A stretch of 28,561 nt of DNA from Lachnospiraceae bacterium (lineage in GTDB: Bacteria > Bacillota > Clostridia > Lachnospirales > Lachnospiraceae). Of the stretch, positions 1 to 8,703 are shown one piece after another (the first letter of the stretch is position 1; the number at the start of each line of letters is the position of its first letter). A model generated the notes under the pieces. It did not search any database and was not told where the DNA came from. It saw only the letters and a list, made by a program, of their open reading frames with translations. The position numbers and the translations under genes were made by a program. The DNA is taken from the NCBI GenBank assembly GCA_009774235.1, contig VSNJ01000040.1, positions 1 to 28,561 on the forward strand, written 5' to 3'.

Positions 1-83
1 TCTTTGGACGTTCTTTAAATTTTAGTACGTAATAACAATATATTATTGTGATTACGTACTAAAATTTAAAGAACGTCCAAAGA
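1..83. repeat. Long near-perfect inverted repeat
   Basis: Positions 1-33 and 51-83 are exact reverse complements (33 bp). After one A/G mismatch at 34/50 the pairing continues for six more bases (35-40 with 44-49) around a three-base centre. The whole is about a 40-bp stem and may extend left of the window. There is no T-run after it, so it does not look like a simple terminator. A TATAAT at 86-91 starts three bases past the right arm, so the palindrome lies where the -35 region and any operator of the chemoreceptor gene would be. Confidence 0.9.
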
Positions 84-126
84 CGTATAATATCTAAAGA
101 AGGTGTGTGCAAATGGAGGTAAAGAT

Positions 127-1497
127 ATGAGTTTAAGCAGAAAAAGGAAGCCGCTTACAAGAGCAGTTTCAGAATTGAAAGATGTGGATTATTCCAAGGA
201 ACCTGAACTTGATGTTATATACCAGAGACTTATTAATGGCAGAGAACAGTTTGCAAAAGTCTTTGAGAAAAATATTAAAGCAGTTATGCAGATTAGTTCC
301 CTTGATTTAACTATGCACCACCAGACTGAAAAGATTAATGGCATATGTTGCAAGGTATCAAAGGCTACAGAGGCTATTTTTGGAGTATCATCAGAAGGAC
401 AGTTTACTACTGGCCATAATTCAAATAACCAGCATGAAGAACTTACCCATAATATTATTGATATTTCCTCAAAAACTGAAGAAGTACATAAGAAAACTAA
501 TTCCAGCCAGGAAGAACTAACCAATATCAGGAACCTTTCTGAACAAACCATTGTAGTCTCTAAAGAAATGCAGGATGATATGAATAAACTTCTTGAAATT
601 ATTAATAATATGTTAGGCCTGATTGCAGGAATTGATACTATATCTTTACAGACCAACCTGCTGGCATTAAATGCTTCTATAGAAGCTGCCAAGGCAGGTG
701 AAGCAGGTAAAGGGTTTGCTGTTGTGGCAAATGAAATCCGTACTCTTGCAGAAGAAACACAGAAACTTACAGGTGATATGCAAGATTTTGTTGATGAAAT
801 AAAGACTGCTTCACAAAAAAGTGCTGGAAGTGCCACAGAAACAATTAATTCCCTTGAAAATATGACAAAAAAAATAGAGTATGTATGGGAATTAAATAAT
901 GACAATAAAAAGCATGTATCTGAGATTAATGAAGCTATTAGTTCTATTGCAGCAGTTAGTGAAGAAATCAGCAGTAATATGGCAGAAATGGAAAGCCAGC
1001 TTGTTGACAGTGCAAATTTTATGCACGAAGTTGGCACTGAACTAAATAAGGCAACAGAACCAGTTATTGATATAGAGAGAACTCTTGATGAGTCTGTAAA
1101 ACAGATGGGAATTATGTCTGATGATGCATTTTACCATATGAAAAATAATGAATTTGCCAAATATATGGAAAATGCAATTTTAGCACACCATACATGGCTT
1201 GATAATCTTGGAAAGATGGTCGCACTACGTACAATATTGCCATTACAGACAGACCCGTCTAAATGTGGTTTTGGACATTTCTATTATGCTATTACCCCAA
1301 AAATACCTGGAGTGCTTCCTATATGGATTGAATTAGGTGCAAAACACAACAGATTCCATAAATATGGCACAGAGGTTATAAATGCCATTAAAAATGGGGA
1401 TTATTTATATGCAGAACAGATATATATAGAAGCAAAGGAATATTCCCAGAACCTTATAAGGGATATGGAGAAAATTATACAGATTTCTACAAACTGA
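127..1497 (+). CDS. Soluble methyl-accepting chemotaxis protein with C-terminal CZB domain
   Basis: A chemoreceptor of 456 aa that should signal through CheW/CheA in the cytoplasm. The receptor signalling hairpin is clear at about residues 165-215 (QTNLLALNASIEAAKAGE, then GKGFAVVANEIRTLAEE), flanked by long heptad-like helices. No transmembrane segment is visible, so it is a soluble type. The C-terminal roughly 110 residues carry the CZB (chemoreceptor zinc-binding) pattern: HHTWL, then KCGFGHFYY, then KHNRFHK, giving the expected three His and one Cys ligands. This is the TlpD-like architecture; CZB zinc-thiolate centres are known redox/zinc sensors in other bacteria, and that role is inferred here. 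The ATG at 127 is chosen because GGAGGT (115-120) lies six bases upstream; the in-frame GTG at 103 would place that site inside the gene. Monocistronic, with its own terminator. Confidence 0.9.
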   Translation: MSLSRKRKPLTRAVSELKDVDYSKEPELDVIYQRLINGREQFAKVFEKNIKAVMQISSLDLTMHHQTEKINGICCKVSKATEAIFGVSSEGQFTTGHNSNNQHEELTHNIIDISSKTEEVHKKTNSSQEELTNIRNLSEQTIVVSKEMQDDMNKLLEIINNMLGLIAGIDTISLQTNLLALNASIEAAKAGEAGKGFAVVANEIRTLAEETQKLTGDMQDFVDEIKTASQKSAGSATETINSLENMTKKIEYVWELNNDNKKHVSEINEAISSIAAVSEEISSNMAEMESQLVDSANFMHEVGTELNKATEPVIDIERTLDESVKQMGIMSDDAFYHMKNNEFAKYMENAILAHHTWLDNLGKMVALRTILPLQTDPSKCGFGHFYYAITPKIPGVLPIWIELGAKHNRFHKYGTEVINAIKNGDYLYAEQIYIEAKEYSQNLIRDMEKIIQISTN

Positions 1498-1515
1498 TTA
1501 TAGATTATTATAAAT

Positions 1516-1546
1516 AAAATGGAACGCATCAGCGTTCCATTTTTTA
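1516..1546. terminator. Bidirectional intrinsic terminator
   Basis: A 12-bp stem, AAAATGGAACGC (1516-1527) with GCGTTCCATTTT (1532-1543), closes a four-base loop and is followed by a T-run on the plus strand. It lies 18 bases after the chemoreceptor stop. The A-rich left side gives a T-rich tail on the minus strand as well, so it may also stop transcription from the SUKH/gpmI side. Confidence 0.85.
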
Positions 1547-1572
1547 AATTTATAAATTATTATAATAAATTT

Positions 1573-1697
1573 TTGCCAGAAAATTATGGCGTGTTTAAAA
1601 ATTGCTTTTTGCGGAGTGTGCGCCACAATTTGGTATAGATACACTGCAAAGCAGGGAGTGCAAACCATGAGAATAAATTTTCAAACACGTCCTGGCA
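1573..1697. repeat. Imperfect palindrome with CTGGCA-type ends
   Basis: The left end reads TTGCCAGAAAATTATGGCG then TGTTTAAAAATT. The right end, read on the other strand, is CTGCCAGGACGTGTTTGAAAATTT. The arms therefore pair over GCCAG and (G)CGTGTTT-AAAATT with a bulge. Inside are two GC-richer blocks with matching CACTCC/GCAAA words. It lies between the stop of the minus-strand SUKH gene and the 1516-1546 terminator. Its ends resemble those of the repeat family at 4585 and 28227, but the interior is different, so I do not place it in that family. Confidence 0.6.
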
Positions 1698-1728
1698 GTA
1701 ATTTTTCTTTACAGCATTCCAGCGTTTT

Positions 1729-2397
1729 TTAAAATGGTTCACAAATATCTTCAAGTGCTTTCTGCAATTTATTATATGCATCTTTACCGGATGCACCATA
1801 TATCAGCTGCAAATAACCACTATTGTCATCTTCTTCCATAACTACTGCAAGATTACCAGGACTGTTATTGTAAAATGTAATTCTAATTCCTCCTATCCAG
1901 CTTTTTATTTCAAATGGATATTTTTCAAGCCTGGATTGAAATTCTTTTATGTTTTGATCTTCTATACAATAAAAATCTTCTGGACTGTACTCAAACATAA
2001 AAGCTGAATTATAAGCAAGCATTGAAACAAGAAATTCACTTACAGATGATGCACACAGCTCCCATTCATCTTCATTATAATTATTATAAACCGGCGGGTC
2101 TGGCAATGATAAATCTTCCCTTTTTATACATGCCTGGCAGACCCCCTGGTTTTCATTAAGAATAACCATGCCATCAATGTTATTATACCAGCTGTGTCCT
2201 TTATATTCCTCTGGTTTAACCCATAAATCCTGCCCATACTGGAATTCTTTTGTCTTGCCTGCTGTACGGTAATATTCTTCTAACACTGCTGGAATATTAC
2301 CAAACAGCTGCTTTAGGCTGTCAATCTCCTTATCTGTATATCCATGGAAACTTTTAACAGCATAAAGTTTTTTAATTAAATCTAAAAAACTTAACAT
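1729..2397 (-). CDS. SMI1/KNR4 (SUKH) family protein
   Basis: A 222-aa protein recognised by the SUKH pattern: an N-terminal helix with LPxxLxEYYRTAG-like spacing (IPAVLEEYYRTAGKTKEF), a WVKPEEY turn, then MVILNENQGVCQACI and a DPPVYNNYNEDEWELCASS stretch typical of the family. SUKH proteins are best known as immunity proteins against secreted nuclease toxins and as orphan protein-binding modules; no toxin gene is next to it here. GGAGGT lies six bases before the ATG. It starts only 36 bp after the gpmI stop on the same strand with no terminator between, so it is probably co-transcribed with gpmI. The family assignment is by eye; the role as an immunity protein is inference. Confidence 0.8.
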   Translation of the reverse strand: MLSFLDLIKKLYAVKSFHGYTDKEIDSLKQLFGNIPAVLEEYYRTAGKTKEFQYGQDLWVKPEEYKGHSWYNNIDGMVILNENQGVCQACIKREDLSLPDPPVYNNYNEDEWELCASSVSEFLVSMLAYNSAFMFEYSPEDFYCIEDQNIKEFQSRLEKYPFEIKSWIGGIRITFYNNSPGNLAVVMEEDDNSGYLQLIYGASGKDAYNKLQKALEDICEPF

Positions 2398-2433
2398 CCT
2401 GGCACCTCCATATAAAACATGGTTATTATATAT

Positions 2434-3981
2434 TTAAGCCTTTTTTACAAGAAGTGACTTGCCTGTCATCTCTTCTGGCTGTTCCAGCCCCATTATTTCA
2501 ATAAGAGTTGGAGCTATATCTGCAAGACATCCGCCTTCACGTAATGTATAATCTTCATCATAATTTACAAGGATAAATGGCACAGGATTAGTTGTATGTG
2601 CTGTAAATGGTATACCTGTCTCATAATCAACCATCTGCTCTGCATTGCCATGGTCAGCACATATAAACAGTACACCATCTGCTTTCTTTACAGCCTCTAC
2701 AGCAGAACCTACACACTGGTCAATACGTTCAACTGCTTTTATTGCAGCAGATATTACTCCTGTATGGCCTACCATATCAGGGTTTGCAAAGTTTATAACA
2801 ATAACATCATATTTGCCTGATGTAATAGCAGCGTCAAGCCTCTCTCCTACCTCTGGTGCGCTCATCTCTGGTTTTAAATCATAAGTAGCTACATCTGGAG
2901 ATTTTACAAGTGAACGTTCTTCATCTTTGTTAGGTTCTTCTATACCACCATTAAAGAAGAATGTTACATGTGCATATTTTTCTGTTTCTGCAAGACGGAG
3001 CTGTGTCTTTCCATTAGCAGCAAGAAATTCACCAAATGTATTTGTAATGCTTTCTTTCTCAAACGCAACCTGCTTATTTCCTATTGTTTCATCATAATCT
3101 GTAAAGCATACATATGTGAGTGGCATAAAGCCATTGGCACGTTCAAATTTATCAAAACTTTCATCACAGAATGTACGTGTAATCTCCCTTGCCCTGTCAG
3201 GACGGAAATTAAAGAATATTATTGAATCATCTGGCTTAATTGTTGCAACTGCTTTCCCATCTTCTGTAATTACTGTAGGAACAACAAATTCATCATTAAC
3301 TCCACTTTCATAAGAAGCAGCAACTGCATCTGAAGCATTGGAAGCCATAATGCCTTCACCTTTTACAAGTGCGTTATATGCCTTTTCAACACGGTCCCAG
3401 TTATTATCCCTGTCCATTGCATAATAACGTCCATGTACACTTGCAATCTTTCCTACACCAATTTCATTAATTTTAGCCTGGAGTTCATCAATAAAGCCTT
3501 TGCCTGATGCAGGAGGAGTGTCACGGCCATCAAGGAATGTGTGTATATATACATTCTGTACACCATTCTTCTTTGCCAGCTCAAGCAGCCCATAAAGGTG
3601 TGTATTGTGGCTGTGTACACCACCATCCGATAAAAGCCCATATAAGTGGAGGTCTGAATTATTTTTCTTTACATTGTCTATAGCAGCAAGAAGGGCTTTG
3701 TTTTCAAAGAATGTACCTTCTTCAATAGCTTTTGTAATACGTGTAAGTTCCTGGTATATAATGCGTCCTGCGCCTATATTCATATGGCCTACTTCTGAAT
3801 TACCCATCTGTCCATCTGGAAGCCCTACATAAAGACCACTTGCATTGCCTTTCTGGAATGGACATTCTGCCATAAGTTTGTCCATAACCGGTGTATTTGC
3901 CTGCGCAATCGCATTTCCCTCTGTCTTATCATTTAATCCATATCCGTCAAGTACCATTAATACTACTGGTTTCTTACTCAT
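2434..3981 (-). CDS. gpmI: 2,3-bisphosphoglycerate-independent phosphoglycerate mutase
   Basis: Interconverts 3- and 2-phosphoglycerate in glycolysis, in the cytoplasm, using Mn2+ and a phosphoserine intermediate. The 515-aa length is usual for the family. Visible motifs: VLMVLDGYG near the N-terminus (metal-binding Asp), DGQMGNSEVGHMNIGAGRI with the catalytic Ser, DGGVHSH, HTFLDGRDTPP, HGRYYAMDRDNNWDR, and the C-terminal metal site DHGNAEQM followed by AHTTNPVPF. The ATG at 3981 is preferred over the in-frame ATG ten codons upstream because AAAGGAT lies just before it. A TTGACT-17-TATACT promoter is at 4058-4086. It sits apart from the gap-pgk-tpi genes that often accompany it. Confidence 0.96.
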   Translation of the reverse strand: MSKKPVVLMVLDGYGLNDKTEGNAIAQANTPVMDKLMAECPFQKGNASGLYVGLPDGQMGNSEVGHMNIGAGRIIYQELTRITKAIEEGTFFENKALLAAIDNVKKNNSDLHLYGLLSDGGVHSHNTHLYGLLELAKKNGVQNVYIHTFLDGRDTPPASGKGFIDELQAKINEIGVGKIASVHGRYYAMDRDNNWDRVEKAYNALVKGEGIMASNASDAVAASYESGVNDEFVVPTVITEDGKAVATIKPDDSIIFFNFRPDRAREITRTFCDESFDKFERANGFMPLTYVCFTDYDETIGNKQVAFEKESITNTFGEFLAANGKTQLRLAETEKYAHVTFFFNGGIEEPNKDEERSLVKSPDVATYDLKPEMSAPEVGERLDAAITSGKYDVIVINFANPDMVGHTGVISAAIKAVERIDQCVGSAVEAVKKADGVLFICADHGNAEQMVDYETGIPFTAHTTNPVPFILVNYDEDYTLREGGCLADIAPTLIEIMGLEQPEEMTGKSLLVKKA

Positions 3982-4057
3982 AACAACATCCTTTCTACGC
4001 TTGTTTTGCATAATATATTTTAGAATTGTTTTAATTAACAGCTTCTCTTAGAATAAA

Positions 4058-4086
4058 AGTATACATTATTTGCCATAACAAGTCAA
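4058..4086 (-). promoter_or_regulatory. Sigma-A promoter of gpmI
   Basis: Read on the minus strand: TTGACT (4081-4086), a 17-base spacer, TATACT (4058-4063). The predicted start is about 70 bases before the gpmI start codon. Confidence 0.7.
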
Positions 4087-4132
4087 ACTCAATCTTTTCC
4101 AGGTATTTATACAAAATTTATATATTACTAAA

Positions 4133-4166
4133 TACAAAAAACCAGATATACAAATGTACACCTGGT
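4133..4166 (-). terminator. Intrinsic terminator of the tRNA-Gly pair
   Basis: On the minus strand ACCAGGTGTACA pairs over 12 positions (two G-U) with TGTATATCTGGT around a two-base loop, followed by TTTTTG. It begins about 13 bases after the 3' end of the second tRNA. Confidence 0.8.
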
Positions 4167-4178
4167 CTAAAAACTATA

Positions 4179-4250
4179 AGCACGAGACGGGATTCGAACC
4201 CGCGACCCTCGCCTTGGCAAGGCGATACTCCACCACTGAGCCACTCGTGC
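4179..4250 (-). tRNA. tRNA-Gly (GCC), downstream copy
   Basis: Seven-base acceptor stem GCACGAG/CTCGTGC, T-arm GGGTTCGAATCCC, anticodon loop TTGCCAA giving anticodon GCC, discriminator U. CCA is not encoded. The tRNA body is identical to the copy at 4343-4414. It is the second gene of a two-tRNA transcript, followed directly by a terminator. Confidence 0.97.
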
Positions 4251-4342
4251 AACTTATCCTGCCAATACTAAAACAGCCTGCAATATATTTTATTAATGAC
4301 AGATAATTATACAATTCCTTTATGTATTTCTTAAAGGAACTA

Positions 4343-4414
4343 AGCACGAGACGGGATTCGAACCCGCGACCCTCGCCTTGGCAAGGCGATACTCCACCAC
4401 TGAGCCACTCGTGC
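4343..4414 (-). tRNA. tRNA-Gly (GCC), upstream copy
   Basis: Same cloverleaf and anticodon GCC as its neighbour; the 71 paired and loop bases are identical and both have discriminator U. About 92 bases separate the two genes. A strong promoter lies 40 bases upstream (4454-4482). The identical copies suggest recent duplication or gene conversion and a dosage demand for the GGC/GGU-reading tRNA. Confidence 0.97.
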
Positions 4415-4453
4415 AGTTCTTATGCCTGGTTGTTTCTCACAAGCACGATACAT

Positions 4454-4482
4454 ATATTACATTATAATCTTATTTTTGTCAA
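4454..4482 (-). promoter_or_regulatory. Sigma-A promoter of the tRNA-Gly pair
   Basis: On the minus strand: TTGACA (4477-4482), a 17-base spacer, TAATAT (4454-4459). A TATAAT also occurs within the spacer, but its distance to the -35 is too short. Confidence 0.75.
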
Positions 4483-4584
4483 CGCTTTTTTTGAAATTTT
4501 TTCAAAAAAATTAAATTATTCCTATATTTTACAAATAATATATAACTCAATTTTATAACCAGCTTACGGAAAATTCTTTTAACC

Positions 4585-4785
4585 ATTTAAATTACACAAA
4601 AATTATATTATTCTGGCAAACCAGATGTTTTACCAAAAGGCAGTTGTTATGGTTTATAAAGGGTGCTGGTACTTAAGCATTGAAAACAAAGCTTAAACAC
4701 CACATGGTATCCCATCCAGACTGGGGGGGGATACCATTGGTAAATATCTATATTTGCCAGAACTTGTAATTTTACGCACTTTTAC
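4585..4785 (+). repeat. Structured palindromic repeat, copy A
   Basis: This fills most of the gene-free stretch 4483-4839. The outer arms are AATTACACAAAAATTATATT, then CTGGCAAACCAGATGTTTTA on the left, and GGTAAATATCTATATTTGCC then AGAACTTGTAATTTTA on the right; they are imperfect inverted repeats. Inside are a hairpin GGTGCTGGTACTTAAGC / GCTTAAACACCAC and a perfect 10-bp hairpin ATGGTATCCC (4704-4713) / GGGATACCAT (4728-4737) containing a run of eight G. The reverse complement of 28227-28487 aligns along most of this length. Nothing coding was seen, and no clear terminator for the purL side. Confidence 0.8.
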
Positions 4786-4839
4786 ATTTTTATGCATGTC
4801 CTGGAACTATACATTTCATAGGATGTAATATAAGAAAAC

Positions 4840-7726
4840 CTATTTGAAATACTCTGTTCCAGATTCAAATATATGCTGGTTCTGGTTTCCATATATATTT
4901 ATGGCAACTCCATCACCAATACGTTCAGAATGTGCCATTTTGCCGAATATACGGCCATCAGGACTTGTAATTCCCTCAATAGCAGCATATGAACCATTTG
5001 GATTAAAGTCTTCGTCCATTGTTGGTTTACCTGAAAGGTCTACATATCTTGTTGCAACCTGCCCATTTTCAAAAAGTTTCTTAATTACTGCATCACTTGC
5101 AACAAAACGCCCTTCACCATGTGATGCAGGTATTGAATAAACATTGCCAAGCCCTGCCTTTAAAAGCCAAGGTGATTTATTGGAAACTACCTTAGTGTAC
5201 ACTGTCTTTGATATATGGCGTCCTATACTGTTTGTAGTAAGAGTAGGTGCATCTTCTGCCTGTGGTTTTATTTCGCCATAAGGCACAAGACCAAGCTTTA
5301 TAAGTGCCTGGAACCCATTACATATACCAAGTATAAGCCCATCACGTTTTTCCAGAAGTTCATGTACTGCATCCATTATGCCTGGATTCCTGAATACTGA
5401 TGCAATAAACTTAGCTGAACCGTCTGGTTCATCACCAGCACTAAAACCACCTGAGAACATCAGTATATTAGCTTTCCTTACGGCAGCTTCAAATGCACTG
5501 GCAGATTCTGTAATCTGGCTTTCTGTCATATTTTTAAATACTGCTGTATTTACATTTGCCCCAGCAGCTTCAAATGCCTTTGCTGTATCATATTCACAGT
5601 TAGTTCCTGGAAATACTGGAATAAATACTTCTGGCTTTGCTGCCTTCTGTGAAGATATATATATATTCTTTTCATCAAATAAAGTGTCTTCCAGTTCTGT
5701 CTGTGCAACCCCTGACCTTGTAGGGAACACGCTTTCAAGCCTTGATGTCCACGCATCAAGAGCTTCTTTTATTGAAATATTTGTATCACCATATACAAAT
5801 TCTGCACTATCTGTAATATCTGCAATCTTCTTATAAGTAGCTGTAATTTTGCTAACATCTTCTGCAGCAATTTCTGCAATAATTGAACCATAATCCTTTG
5901 AAAATAGTTCTTCTTTGCTTACACTACTGTCTATTTTTACACCAAGGCCATTGCCAAATGACATTTTGCTTATTGCTTCACATATACCACCAAAACCTAT
6001 GGCATATGCTGACTTAATTATTCCTGCAGCAGACATTTCTTTAATGTTTGCATACAGTGACATAAGCTGGCTGTATACTGGAAGTGAATATTTGTCTTTC
6101 TCTATATCAAATTTAACAAGCACATTGCCTGCTTCTTTAAGTTCAGGTGAAATAATATCCTGTACCTTGGCAATATCTACTGCAAATGAACATAATGTAG
6201 GAGGTACATCAATATTATTAAATGTGCCTGACATACTGTCTTTGCCGCCTATTGACGGAAGCCCAAGTTTAACCTGTGCATCATAAGCACCAAGAAGTGC
6301 TGCCATAGGCTCACCCCAGCGTTCTGGGTCTTCACCAAGACGCCTGAAATATTCCTGGAATGTAAAACGTATCTTACTATAATCACCACCTGCTGCAACT
6401 ATTTTGGCAACTGAAGATACTACTGCATATACAGAACCATGGAACGGGCTCCAGCTTGCAAGATATGGGTCTATGCCATAACTCATCATTGTAACTGTAT
6501 CACATTTGCCTGAAAGCACAGGAAGCTTTGCAACCATTGTCTGTACAGGGGACAGCTGTGTCTTGCCTCCATATGGCATATAAACACTTGCAGCACCGAT
6601 TGAGCTGTCAAACATTTCCACAAGTCCCTTCTGTGAGCATACATTCAGGTCACTTAATGTACCAAGCCATGCACTCTTTATATCAGAAACATCTTTCTTC
6701 TGTTCAAAGTAATTGTCTTCATTGCCAGGAATTTCCACAGTAACATCTGTTTCCTGGTGTGCACCGTTTGTATCAAGAAATGCCCTTGATATATTTACAA
6801 TAACCTTGTCCCTCCATAAAAGTACAAGCCGTGGTTCTTCTGTAACTTCTGCTACTACTACTGCTTCAAGATTTTCTTCTTCGGCAAGTTTAAGCATTTT
6901 ATCAACATTTTCTTTAGAAACTACTACTGCCATACGTTCCTGTGACTCAGAAATAGCAAGTTCTGTACCATCCAGGCCCGCATATTTTTTAGGCACTTTG
7001 TCAAGACTTACCCTTAAACCGTCCGCAAGCTCACCAATAGCAACAGATACACCACCTGCTCCAAAATCATTACATTTCTTTATTATAAGGCTTGCTTCTT
7101 CACGCCGGAACAGACGCTGTATTTTGCGCTCTGTAGGTGCATTTCCTTTCTGTACTTCTGCACCACATACATCTATTGACTTTGTTGTATGTGCCTTTGA
7201 AGAACCAGTTGCACCACCTATCCCATCACGCCCGGTACGTCCCCCAAGAAGTATAATAATATCACCTGGGTCACTATTTTTACGTATTACATTGCGGCGT
7301 GGTGCAGCACCCATAACAGCACCTATCTCCATACGCTTTGCAACGTAATCTGGATGGTACACTTCATTTACAAGACCTGTAGCAAGACCTATCTGGTTAC
7401 CATATGAGCTGTATCCCTGGGCAGCACCTGTTACAATTTTTCTCTGTGGAAGCTTTCCAGGCAATGTATCCTTCATAGGGACTGTTGGGTCTGCTGCACC
7501 TGTTACACGCATAGCCTGGTATACATAACCACGCCCTGAAAGAGGGTCACGTATAGCCCCGCCAAGACATGTTGCTGCACCACCAAAAGGCTCTATCTCT
7601 GTTGGATGGTTATGTGTTTCATTTTTAAAGAATACAAGCCATTCTTCTGTCTTTCCATCTATTTCAACTGGCACAATTATAGAACATGCATTAATTTCAT
7701 CTGATTCTTCCATATCATTAAGCTTG
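4840..7726 (-). CDS. purL: Phosphoribosylformylglycinamidine synthase, C-terminal part (frameshifted purL)
   Basis: This is the larger part of one purL gene whose reading frame breaks at about 7724-7730; about 960 codons here join about 290 upstream for a total near 1250 aa, normal for the fused single-chain enzyme. FGAM synthase makes formylglycinamidine ribotide from FGAR, ATP and glutamine, step four of purine synthesis. Visible in order: ETHNHPTEIEPFGGAATCLGG and RDPLSGRG of the first AIRS/PurM-like ATP domain, GGRTGRDGIGGATGSS, GAGGVSVAIGELADG, the second AIRS half with GGKDSMSG, then a class I glutamine amidotransferase domain (VFPGTNCEYDTAKAFEAAGA, FSGGFSAGDEP, nucleophile Cys in LILGICNGFQ, SHGEGRF near the end). 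The first in-frame ATG in this frame is at 7713, but it is an internal Met of the intact protein, with no ribosome binding site. Confidence 0.9.
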
Positions 7727-8594
7727 CCATCGCCCTAAGCTTACGCATGCCCATAAGTGCAATATCCATAAGTGAAACATACTTGTCTGGCCTGTCTTTA
7801 AAAAGCTCTTGTCTTGCATCAAGATATTCCTGATATGCATTTACAACAGGCTCTTTATAAAATCCGTCTTCAAACTTTATATTTTTAAGTTCTGTAAGAA
7901 ATGTTGTATGGCGGCAATGGTCAGACCAGTACGTATCTAACACACGTATTTCAGTAACAGATGGGTCTCTTTTCTCTTCCCCAGCAAAATATTTCTGTAT
8001 ATGGAGGAAATCTTTAAATGTCATTGCAAGGTTTAATGAGTCATAAAGTGACTTAAGCTCTGTTCCAGGCATGTCTTTAAACCCTTCAAAAACTGCGACA
8101 TCAGCAGGCTCATCAAACACCTGTACTAAAGTTTCTGGCTTATTTTCATCTGTTTCACGTGAATCAACTGGGTTAATACAGTATTCTTTTATACGCTTTG
8201 CTGCTTCTTCTGGAATTTCCCCTTCAAACACATAAGTAACAGCTGAACGTATAACCGGATTTTCTTTTTCATTTAAAAGCTTTACACACTGTTCTGCAGA
8301 ATCAGCCCTCTGGTCAAACTGCCCTGGAAGGTATTCTGCCGAGAATACAAGGCTTCCGTCTTTATAACTAAACTTCTCCTCATAATAATTATCTACAGGT
8401 GGTTCTGAAAATACTGTAACCAGCGCCTGTTTATAAGTTTTTTCACTTAAATTTTCAACATCATAACGGATAAGCACACGTACTGCTGTAAGCCCTTTTA
8501 TACCAAGATAACGTTTTACCTCTTCTTTAAGTTCTCTGGCACGCACAGCATAAGGTGCTTTCTTCTCAACATAAATCCTTCTGACACTTCCCAT
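7727..8594 (-). CDS. purL: Phosphoribosylformylglycinamidine synthase, N-terminal part (frameshifted purL)
   Basis: N-terminal segment of the same purL. It holds the PurS-like region (about residues 6-90: RIYVEKKAPYAVRARELKEE, LPGQFDQRADSAEQCVKLL) and the linker region with LDTYWSDHCRHTTFLTEL, a hallmark of the enzyme. The frame is correct to MDIALMGMRKLRAM; restoring one G there continues as GKLNDMEESDEINACS, the expected family sequence. As given, it instead reads about 16 unrelated residues and stops at 7677. The ATG at 8594 has GGAGG nine bases upstream and is preferred over an in-frame ATG at 8615. The gene follows the foldase gene after 109 bases with only a weak promoter candidate (TTGCCA-15-TATACT), so co-transcription is possible. 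Confidence 0.88.
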
Positions 8595-8703
8595 AGTGTT
8601 TATCCTCCATTTCATCTGCTAACCAGGGTGTATTTAAAAATCCAGAAGTATATAGCTTTACTTGTTATGGCAATTTCCAGATACACCTTAGTATATAGCA
8701 CTG

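Noticed and set aside
189..1037. 282-codon open frame on the minus strand inside the chemoreceptor gene
   Set aside because: It is the antisense of a long helical coding region, has no ribosome binding site, and its Ser/Leu/Ile-rich translation is typical of a shadow frame.
4069..4082. TTGCCATAACAAGT shared between 4069-4082 (plus) and the minus strand near 8660-8673, as a short repeat
   Set aside because: At 4069 it is the spacer and -35 edge of the gpmI promoter; a 14-base match in AT-rich DNA of this length can arise by chance, and the flanks do not align well.
6713..7348. 211-codon plus-strand open frame opposite purL
   Set aside because: It mirrors conserved FGAM synthase sequence and has no start signal or family resemblance.
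7724..7730. Programmed ribosomal frameshift in purL
   Set aside because: There is no slippery heptamer or clear downstream structure, and purL is not known to use frameshifting; a single-base deletion or sequence error is simpler.
8625..8689. Hairpin between the foldase-like gene and purL as a purine riboswitch or terminator
   Set aside because: Only about seven base pairs (GGTGTAT/ATACACC) close a 47-base interior; no purine or PRPP aptamer core is recognisable and no T-run follows.
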